The translations under genes were made by a program, and so were the position numbers. A DNA stretch of 42,054 nt from Planctomycetia bacterium (GTDB lineage Bacteria; Planctomycetota; Phycisphaerae; FEN-1346), in NCBI GenBank assembly GCA_003170085.1, contig PMZT01000016.1:1-42054 (forward strand). Direction: 5' to 3'. Every line of letters starts with the position of its first letter. Position 1 is the stretch's first letter. Under the pieces are notes generated by a model. That model searched no databases, was not told where the DNA came from, and was given only the letters and a program-made list of their open reading frames with translations. Below, in pieces: positions 10,106-17,665 of this stretch.

Positions 10106-10163
10106 TTCGCCGGGCGGCGTAACCCGTTTCTTTACTGTCACTTATGGTAGCCTCCGCGGTGTC
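10106..10163. repeat. Dispersed repeat copy 1
   Basis: GGCGTAACCCGTTTCTTTACTGTCACTTATGGTAGCCTCCGCGGTGTC, aligned with 37522-37568. Confidence 0.6.
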
Positions 10164-10399
10164 CTGCCGGATGGCATCCACGGATGGGCCCAGGGCCCGG
10201 GCCGCATCCTCGACGGCCAGGGCCGCCGGGTTCACGCGTTCGGTTGAAGTCAGGCTCTGCTCGGCCACGGGCGACCTCCCGGAATTATTGATGCTGGTCC
10301 ATCTTTTCGCCTTGATTCCTCGCCGCACACATGCCCTGATCCACATGACGTTGGAGAGCACGAAGGGCGAGGCTCTGCCGGGCGGACGGCAATACCGCC

Positions 10400-10690
10400 G
10401 TGGCAGGATGGGCAATCGCTTACAGCAGTTACGTTGATTACAGGAATGAGCATCGCGCGTCAGCCGGTCCGCTGATCATCCTCGGCCTGCTGCTGCCTTT
10501 CATCGTTATCGGCGGCGAGGTGTATAGGTACATGGACGGCGCCAAGAAGATCAGGTGCGTCCGCTGCCGTAACTGCGGCAAGGAGCATCCGCTCAAGGCA
10601 ATCTACAAGGCCGGCAGGTGCCCGGAATGCAACTCCAAGAAAATTGTCGGGGTCAAGCATGACGGAAGCGAGCTGACTCCACTGAGGTAG
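10400..10690 (+). CDS. Small membrane protein with C-terminal zinc ribbon
   Basis: One TM segment (GPLIILGLLLPFIVIGGEVYRY) followed by CRNC...CPEC pair; no family recognised. Confidence 0.4.
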   Translation: MAGWAIAYSSYVDYRNEHRASAGPLIILGLLLPFIVIGGEVYRYMDGAKKIRCVRCRNCGKEHPLKAIYKAGRCPECNSKKIVGVKHDGSELTPLR

Positions 10691-10843
10691 GGCTCTCGCC
10701 GTGGTTCGACTGCCTGTCGCCTTCCGCCTAAATTGCCGCCACGTCACGAGGTTCGTACCATCCGTTTTCGAGGAAGAGCCCCCCCCCCTCACGGATAGCG
10801 TCAAAACCGTCGGCTTTATAATCATCCGCGACAAATATTCACC

Positions 10844-11398
10844 ATGTCCTATCAGTTCGTGCGTGAGCCTTTGAACGCGGAGGAAACGGACCACCTGGTG
10901 AACGCGTGCCGCTCGTTCCAGGAAAAACTCGTCGTCTGGGTCCTCCTCGACACAGGCCTGCGGGTGCACGAGTTCTGCGGCCTGCGACGCGATCACGTGC
11001 AGTGGCAGGAAAACTGCCTGATCGTCTGGGGAAAGGGTGGCTGGTACGGCCACAAGGGTAAACGAAGGGTCGTTCCGCTTACCGCCAGGGCCAGGCGGTT
11101 GCTTGAGGTTCACTTCGTCACCAATGAAGGCATTGGTTTCTCAACCAGGACAGCCCAGAGGATTGTCAAGCGCGTCGCCAACAGGGCCATGATCACCAAG
11201 CCCGTGACGCCGCACACCTTGAGGCACACGTTCGCCGTGAATTGCGTGAAGCGGGGTGTGAGCACCGCGAGCCTCAAGAAGATCCTGGGCCACGACCGCC
11301 TGGAGACTACCGAGATCTACCTGAACATCTGCCCCGAGGACGCCCTGGGCGAGTTCTTTCAGAAGGTTGACGGTCGTGCACGTTCGAGATGGGACTGA
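10844..11398 (+). CDS. Minimal tyrosine recombinase/integrase (catalytic domain only)
   Basis: Catalytic set: TGLRVHEFCGL (R), WGKGG (K), HTLRHTF (HxxR), LGHDRLETTEIYLN (H/Y); no N-terminal core-binding domain. Confidence 0.85.
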   Translation: MSYQFVREPLNAEETDHLVNACRSFQEKLVVWVLLDTGLRVHEFCGLRRDHVQWQENCLIVWGKGGWYGHKGKRRVVPLTARARRLLEVHFVTNEGIGFSTRTAQRIVKRVANRAMITKPVTPHTLRHTFAVNCVKRGVSTASLKKILGHDRLETTEIYLNICPEDALGEFFQKVDGRARSRWD

Positions 11399-11459
11399 GA
11401 AACTACCTGCGGCTCTTCCTCGTTGCTGACCACGGCATCAAGCGTCGGCCACTGCCAAT

Positions 11460-11855
11460 TCAGGCTTCTTCCGAATCCAGCCCCGCGCCCGCTTCCCCCT
11501 TCCCCGGCCGCGCATCCGGATATTCGGACGCCGGAATTTGCACGACCTGTTTCCGCAAGGCGGGAGCATCTTCCGTAGCGGCCACCCAGACGATAGGCCA
11601 GTTGACGCTGAAATAGGCATGAACGGCAATGTTGCGGAAGGCCACAATGTCAGCCCATTCGATCTGGGGATGACGGTCCTTGAAATTCGCACTCAGCCGG
11701 GCGGCGGCTTCGCCGATCATGGCGAGTTTCTGAAGCACCGCACTACACACGAGGTCATCGCCCGTGAAGGCCTCCTCCTACACCTCTGCCACAAAGCCGG
11801 CGATGGCGTCGGCCGCCTCCACGATGTCGGCCAAGTACAGAACGTCACCCCGCAA
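11460..11855 (-). pseudogene. hepT: HepT-type toxin interrupted by in-frame TAG at codon 26
   Basis: Frame from TTG at 11855: MRGDVLYLADIVEAADAIAGFVAEV*EEAFTGDDLVCSAVLQKLAMIGEAAARLS...IEWADIVAFRNIAVHAYF; RX4HXY motif intact; TAG at 11780-11778. Confidence 0.75.
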
Positions 11856-12138
11856 AGAGCACCTCCGCCTCTGCCAGGACCTCGTCGCGTATCAGCGGCT
11901 TCAGACCATCCTGCGGCACAAGGTCCACCCGCCGGCCGAGAATCGAGGACAGTTCTCGAGCCATTCGCGCCAGCGCCAAAAAACCCACTCGCGCCTCAGC
12001 CTCAAACTGCACCAGCACATCCACATCGCTGTCAGGTCGGAAATCCTGCCGAAGCACTGAGCCGAACATCGCCAACCGCCGGACATAATGCTTCCGACAG
12101 AACGCGGCAATCTGCTCCTTGTTGACCGCTACGTTGAT
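11845..12138 (-). CDS. mntA: MntA-type minimal nucleotidyltransferase antitoxin
   Basis: FGSVLRQDFRPDSDVDVLVQF = GSX10DXD; overlaps hepT by 11 bp; alternative start 12156. Confidence 0.85.
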   Translation of the reverse strand: MNVAVNKEQIAAFCRKHYVRRLAMFGSVLRQDFRPDSDVDVLVQFEAEARVGFLALARMARELSSILGRRVDLVPQDGLKPLIRDEVLAEAEVLFAG

Positions 12139-12243
12139 CATCGGACTGCGCTCCATCCTTCCAAGACACTCCCATGTAAAACGATTATACCCCCGGCTTC
12201 CTCGAATGGCAACCCTCGATACGCCATGACGGCCGCGAAGTCC

Positions 12244-13318
12244 TCACGGCCCTTGCAGAACGTCGTTCCCGTCCCGCAATTCTATCCCCGGCCCCAACCG
12301 GAGCGTCCGTGCCAGCCTATCCCGGATACCGGCCGAAACAGCAACTACAATGACCTTGTTCATCCTGGCGTCCAGGCATTTCTGGACATTGGCCGCCGCA
12401 TCGGATTTTCCGGTCTCCACCTCAAGGGCAACCCGTTTACCATCTCGTTCGGCCACAAGGTCGATGGTCTTGCCGCCACCCACCGGGTATTCCTCGGTCA
12501 CATGGTAGCCGCTGGCCCTCAGGTGGTCGGCCAGCCGCTTCTTCCAATACCTGTGCTCTGGACCACCGAGTCTGTCCGCATCGGGTTCATCGATGCCGAG
12601 CGCCGCTTTCCCGGCGCCGGTCAGCGCCAGTACTTTGATTCTTGATCGACCGATTACGATCGGACAGGAAACAATAAGCGACTGCTTCAAGAGCATCTTT
12701 TGCAACCCCGTGCCCCGGCGAGGAGATAGACACAAAGAATGATAACGATCTGTGATCGTTGACGTTGGACGTTCCCAGACGTCCACCAGCAACTGCCTTT
12801 CCTGCGTTGTAAGCCGAATTGCGCACCCCTTTTCCCCATTTGATTTTTCATCTTTTCCTTTCACCGGAATCCCCGGAATCTCCTTGTCTTTCGATGGAAT
12901 CGGCACGGAATCTCCTTCTCGGCTGGAAATTGGTGAGGAAGAACTCTCCTGCCAACCTGTAACGACATCGTTGAACTCCACCGACGCGAGCAACCGGCGA
13001 TGGATATGTCCGTCAGTCACGCTTCCCTTCTTCAGCCGCACCAGCGGCAACTTGATCAGGAACGGGAAGAACCATCGGCCCTGGAGTTTGGCGATGGCCC
13101 AGCCGACCTCCAGGCGGTTGAGGTAGCCGGCCTGCTCGCTGTCCAGGTGCAGGCAGTCCTGGATCATGGAGATGTCGCCGCGGTGCTTGAGGTTGAAGGC
13201 GAATGTGGTGTAGGTGTTCCCCAGGGCGGGCTTCGAGATGAGGCTGGGGTGCTGGTCCAGGCAGATGACCGACTCGCCGAGTTCACGGATTTCACGCAGA
13301 AGGTTGGCCGCCGAACTC
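12244..13318 (-). pseudogene. 5'-truncated P-loop ATPase (VirD4/HerA/DUF87-like) remnant with C-terminal PD-(D/E)XK-like nuclease domain
   Basis: Frame extends upstream of M13167 as NLLREIRELGESVICLDQHPSLISKPALGNTYTTFAFNLKHRGDIS without Walker A region or start; C-terminus YPVGGGKTIDLVAERDGKRVALEVETGKSDAAANVQKCL. Confidence 0.6.
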
Positions 13319-13343
13319 GATCCTGGGACACGGGCTTGTCTGC

Positions 13344-13371
13344 TTGGCAGGCTTCCGCTGCGTGGTACAAT
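13344..13371 (+). promoter_or_regulatory. Candidate sigma70 promoter for the 13399 gene
   Basis: TTGGCA (13344-13349), 16 nt, TACAAT (13366-13371); GAGGAGG SD follows. Confidence 0.5.
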
Positions 13372-13398
13372 ACCGCACGACTCTGAGGAGGCACGGAG

Positions 13399-14421
13399 AT
13401 GGGCAAGACCAAGAAGCCGTCGTCGCGATTCTTCGGCCTCTGGGCCTGTTCTGCCCTGACGATCATGGGTCTTGCCACAGGTTGGGCGGTGCCGCTGCTT
13501 GGCCAGACTTCACCCGCTGAAGAAGCCTTCCAGCCGCAGCTCATCACGGCGCAGACCAGGGCTGATCCTAAGAAACTGGCGATCCTTCAGAAGCCGGGCA
13601 AGGTCTTCTTCGAGGACGGCTTTGAGTCACCCGACTCGCTCGAGAAATACTTTGAAATCCGGGGCCTCAAAGAAGGCCGGGCCAAGATGGTCAGCGATCC
13701 AAAACTCGCTCACTCGGGCAAGGGCGCGATCCAATTCACCGCGCCGGCCAATGACGGCCGCGAGAGCGGCGCGGGGGCCAGCGGCTGGTTCGGACCGGAG
13801 GGTTACGACCGCGTCTACTTCCGCCGGTACATCAAGTTTGCCGCCGACTACGACCAGGGCAATCTGAACCACACGGGCGGCAGCCTTGCTGCCGTAGCGG
13901 GAGCCGACCGCTGGCGGGCGATGGGCTCGGCCGGTATCCGGCCCAAAGGAGATGATCACTTCAACAGCGCCTTCGAGCCCTGGCGCGACTGGGGACGTTA
14001 TCCCGCACCGGGCTACATGTTCCTCTACACTTACTGGGTGGACATGCAGCGCGACCCTGACGGGCATTTCTGGGGAAACATGCTCGGGCCGCAGGACAGC
14101 GAACGGATGGTGCTTCAGCGCGACCGGTGGTACTGCCTGGAGCATATGATTCAGGTCAACGACGCAGGGAAGGCCAACGGCGAACTGGCTGCGTGGATCG
14201 ACGGCAAGTTGTACATCCACTACACGGGCATCCGGTGGCGCACGAGCGACGCCGTCAAGCTCAAGCGGTTTGACATCGGCGTGTACGTCCACCAGGCCAG
14301 GAAAGACAACACCGTCTGGTACGATGATGTGGCGCTCTCGACCGGCTACATCGGCCCGACGGAAGGGCCGGAGATCAAGCCGGCGGCCCCGGCCGGCAAA
14401 CAGGCAGAAGGTGCTCCGTGA
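13399..14421 (+). CDS. Secreted concanavalin-like/polysaccharide-lyase-like protein
   Basis: Signal peptide; VFFEDGFESPDSLEKYFEIRG...YDRVYFRRYIKFAADYDQ...WYCLEHMIQVNDAGKANGELAAWIDGKLYIHYTGIRWR; beta-jelly-roll style. Confidence 0.55.
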   Translation: MGKTKKPSSRFFGLWACSALTIMGLATGWAVPLLGQTSPAEEAFQPQLITAQTRADPKKLAILQKPGKVFFEDGFESPDSLEKYFEIRGLKEGRAKMVSDPKLAHSGKGAIQFTAPANDGRESGAGASGWFGPEGYDRVYFRRYIKFAADYDQGNLNHTGGSLAAVAGADRWRAMGSAGIRPKGDDHFNSAFEPWRDWGRYPAPGYMFLYTYWVDMQRDPDGHFWGNMLGPQDSERMVLQRDRWYCLEHMIQVNDAGKANGELAAWIDGKLYIHYTGIRWRTSDAVKLKRFDIGVYVHQARKDNTVWYDDVALSTGYIGPTEGPEIKPAAPAGKQAEGAP

Positions 14422-15014
14422 GAGTCCTTGGACGTTGCAGTACATGCGGGCGTACCTCTCAACGTCCTTGATTTCGTTATCCGGCTCGTTGCCGATAACG
14501 AGGAACTTGATGCACGAGTACTTCCGGTCCTCCAGGAGGTGCTTCAGATACGTCGCGATGCCCTGGGCATAGGCGGGGTCGTCATGGTCCTTCACCCACT
14601 TGCACTGGCCGACCCACGCCCAGTCTGTCAGGATGACGTCGATGTCGTGCTTTTGGCAAAAGTCGGGGTAGGCCATCAGGCTCCGGGCCTGCGGGTTGTC
14701 GTAGTCGAACCGGTTCGGCCCTGCTGCCGCGAACCAGCCTAACTGGCTCATCATGCGGACGATGGGCATCCTCATCTCCGCCAGCCGGTCGGTGAGCAGC
14801 CGCCAGTCCTCATCGGTCACGCCCCGGCGGCGGTTGTTGGCGTTCAGCGCCATCGGGTCCAACTCGACGCCGAAGCCGAGGAAGTCCTTCGTGACGACCC
14901 GGCCTGGATCGATCTGCAGGGACAGTCTTTCGGGCCCGTCTGGCTGTGGCACGTCCGAACCGGGCGCTGAGACCGGAAGGGCGGCGAAGCCAAGTGTGCA
15001 GAGTAAGGCAAGGC
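14422..15014 (-). pseudogene. Internal fragment of a clan GH-A-like glycoside hydrolase (GH39/GH30-like), truncated at both ends
   Basis: LSLQIDPGRVVTKDFLGFGVELDPMALNANNRR...MPIVRMM...IKFLVIGNEPDNEIKDVERYARMYCNVQ then homology ends; the longer ORF 13627..15078 is antisense read-through. Confidence 0.6.
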
Positions 15015-15437
15015 CATTCCTTATGGCGTCTACGACGTGACCCGCAACGAAGCCTGGGTCAGCGTAGGGATTGATCACGACACGGCCGAGTTTGCGGCCG
15101 CCGCCATCGGCCGCTGGTGGTCCAAGATGGGCCGGCCGCGATACCCCCTGGCCCGCGAGTTATACATCACTGCCGACGGGGGAGGCAGCAATGGCGCGCG
15201 CTGCCGGCTGTGGAAGGTCGCGCTGCAAAAGCTGGCGAACCGCACGGGCCTGCGGCTGGCGGTAAGCCACCTCCCGCCCGGCACCAGCAAATGGAACAAG
15301 ATCGAGCATCGTCTCTTCTGCCACATCACCCAGAACTGGCGCGGCCGACCACTCGTCAGCCACGACATCATCGTCAAACTGATCAGCAGCACCACCACGG
15401 CCCAGGGCTTGCACGTCCAGGCCGCCTTGGACCGCCG
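15007..15437 (+). mobile_element. ISAzo13-family transposase fragment (both ends missing)
   Basis: GKAIPYGVYDVTRNEAWVSVGIDHDTAEFAAAAIGRWW...ELYITADGGGSNGARCRLWKVALQKLANRTGLRLAVSHLPPGTSKWNKIEHRLFCHITQNWRGRPLVSHDIIVKLI. Confidence 0.85.
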
Positions 15438-16033
15438 CCACTAGCCGCGCTCGTGGCCAGCCACTGGACGCGCTCGGGCACATCCACGACCCGGTCGGCA
15501 GACACGGGATTCCGGTCGGGGCCGTGCCGCCAATGTGTCCACTCGTCAACGCCTTGGGGGCGCGGCTTGGTGGTCGCCGCGAACTTCTCGCCCTGCCGCA
15601 CGATCATCTCGCCGCCGGGCCGGAGAACGCGCAGACGTTCGGCCTCCGTGGCCTTGCCGGGGTCGATCACGATGAGGAGCGAGACGAGATTGTCGCCGTA
15701 AGGCAGCGTATCGGCATCCCATCGCTCGACGGACGCCCTGCCGTACAGCCTCTTTGCTGTGAGCGCCTGGCGTGCGGCGTCCACGCCGGCCGCATCGGCA
15801 AAGAGGCAATGAACGAGAAACGTGCCGTCCCTGGCAATGGCGGCGGCCGACTCGGCATCGGCCAAACCCAACACCACACACAGGCCGCCCTTGATGCGGG
15901 AGGCCTGGATCGCCTGCTCAGCCCACGCCTCGTCCCGAGCGGCTCCGCAGGCCACAAGTCCAAGCAGGATGCAAGCCACGGACGCTAGCAAGGCAACGAC
16001 GCGGTTCAACCTTCCCGGCCGCGTGTCGCGCAT
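15437..16033 (-). pseudogene. N-terminal fragment of a PQQ/beta-propeller protein with SAM-methyltransferase-like N-domain, truncated by the transposase fragment
   Basis: Signal peptide; GGLCVVLGLADAESAAAIARDGTFLVHCLFAD...GRASVERWDADTLPYGDNLVSLLIVID...ERLRVLRPGGEMIV...GVDEWTHWRHGPDRNPVSADRVVDVPERVQWLA; propeller missing. Confidence 0.65.
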
Positions 16034-16205
16034 TTTTGAACCTCCAACCGTCTCTTGCAGGGTCCCGTAAGACCGCGGCTCTCGGACGGAACAGCCCGCA
16101 GGGAATACTGTAAACCGGATGTTGGGAGGCTACAATAGGCCGCTCGCAATGAGAGCGCGGATGTGCGGCGGCAAGACCTCGTGGCCGAGGAGATAGGAGT
16201 TGCGC

Positions 16206-17654
16206 ATGGTGCGACATGCAGCGATGGCGCGGACGGGGTTCGTGGCGGCGCTCGCGGTAGCGTCCGTTCTCGGCTATGCGGCATGCCTGGGGGCCGCCGA
16301 GGACAAGGTCGCGGCTGAGGGGCCGTTCCAGCCCACGTGGCAATCGCTCGAGGAGTATGAAGTGCCGGACTGGTTCCGCGACGGCAAGTTCGGCATCTTC
16401 GTGCACTGGGGGCCGCAGACGCTGGCCGGCGCCAAGGACGGCTCGGCCGACGGCACGAAGACCGGCAACTGGAAGGACTACGCCGTCGCCTTTCGCGGCG
16501 AAAAGTTCGACGCCGCGCACTGGGCCGAGATGTTCCGAAAGTCCGGCGCTAAGTACGTCGTGCAGGTGGCGGAGCACCACGACGGCTACGCGCTGTACGA
16601 CTCGAGCCTGACGCCATGGACTTCGGTCAAGATGGCGCCGAAGCGCGACTTCGTGGCCGAACTGGCCGCCGCCGTCCGCAAGGAGGGGCTGGTCTTCGGC
16701 GCATCATCTCACACCGAGGAGCACTGGTGGTTCTACTCCGACCCGCCCAAGAAGGCGCCGCCCGCGCCTCTGCCGGGCCGCCCTGTGCCGCCGCAACCCG
16801 ATAAGGAGTTCCTCGACTGGTGGTATGCGCGGCTGGTGGAGATCGTGGAGAAGTACCACCCGCAATTCATGTGGTTCGACTGGTGCATCGAGCAACCGGC
16901 CTATGAGCCGTACCTGCGCAAGTTTGCCGCATACTACTACAACCGCGCCGCCGAGTGGAAGCAGGGCGTGGTCATCAACTATAAGTACGAGGCCATGCCG
17001 ACAAAGGCCGCCGTGCTCGACATCTCGTGGAACACCAGCCGCTTTGCGTGGAAACCCGAGCGGATCAACCCCACCCCGTGGCAGTTCGACACCATGTCCA
17101 ACCGCAGTTACTGGTTCTGGCGGGCCGATATGCAGATGCGGCCGCTGGCCGAGATGATTTGCGAGATGGCCGACGTCGTCAGCAAGAACGGCAACTACCT
17201 GCTGAACTTCCCCCCGGCCCCCGACGGCACGCTGACGCCCGGCCAGGAAGAAGTCCTGCTCGGCATCGGCCGCTGGCTGAAGGTAAACGGCGAGGCGATC
17301 TATGGCACGCGGCCGTGGAAGGTCTTCGGCGAGGGTCCCACCGAGGGGCTCGGCCCGAAGTTCCAGGGCAATCCCCCCAAGACGCCCTGGACGCCGCAAG
17401 ACATCCGCTTCACGACGAAAGGCGATGCGCTTTACGCCATCGTGCTGGCGTGGCCGGAAGACCGGAAAGTGAACATCAGGTCGCTGGCCTCCGGATCGCC
17501 GCTCCTGCAGCGGGAGATCAAGGGCGTCAGCCTGCTGGGCTGTGACGCACCCGTTCAGTGGAAGCGCACCGCGGACGGCCTTGGCGTCGATCTCCCCGCG
17601 CAGCGGCCCTGCGACTACGCGTTCGTGCTGAAGATCGAGCAGCGTTCATTATAA
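16206..17654 (+). CDS. GH29 alpha-L-fucosidase, secreted
   Basis: VPDWFRDGKFGIFVHWGPQTLAG, GAKYVVQVAEHHDGYALYDSSLTPW, FMWFDWCIEQ (nucleophile region), VSKNGNYLLNFPPAPDG. Confidence 0.92.
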   Translation: MVRHAAMARTGFVAALAVASVLGYAACLGAAEDKVAAEGPFQPTWQSLEEYEVPDWFRDGKFGIFVHWGPQTLAGAKDGSADGTKTGNWKDYAVAFRGEKFDAAHWAEMFRKSGAKYVVQVAEHHDGYALYDSSLTPWTSVKMAPKRDFVAELAAAVRKEGLVFGASSHTEEHWWFYSDPPKKAPPAPLPGRPVPPQPDKEFLDWWYARLVEIVEKYHPQFMWFDWCIEQPAYEPYLRKFAAYYYNRAAEWKQGVVINYKYEAMPTKAAVLDISWNTSRFAWKPERINPTPWQFDTMSNRSYWFWRADMQMRPLAEMICEMADVVSKNGNYLLNFPPAPDGTLTPGQEEVLLGIGRWLKVNGEAIYGTRPWKVFGEGPTEGLGPKFQGNPPKTPWTPQDIRFTTKGDALYAIVLAWPEDRKVNIRSLASGSPLLQREIKGVSLLGCDAPVQWKRTADGLGVDLPAQRPCDYAFVLKIEQRSL

Positions 17655-17665
17655 AGGGCATCAAC

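Noticed and set aside
10779-10788. C10 homopolymer as a phase-variation switch for the recombinase
   Set aside because: A TAG stop lies between the tract and the recombinase ATG in its frame, so slippage cannot toggle the ORF; a promoter-spacing role is possible but unsupported
11778-11780. Genome-wide recoding of TAG
   Set aside because: TAG is the normal terminator of several genes here (303-305, 19688-19690, 36948-36950, 41368-41370), so only local nonsense or suppression is plausible
13627-14421. C-terminal half of the 483-aa minus ORF 13627-15078
   Set aside because: Recognisable GH homology stops near 14425; the rest is antisense to the secreted 13399 gene
17558-17665. N-terminal extension of the GH59-like ORF
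   Set aside because: Overlaps the GH29 3' end out of frame; a clear signal peptide starts at 17666
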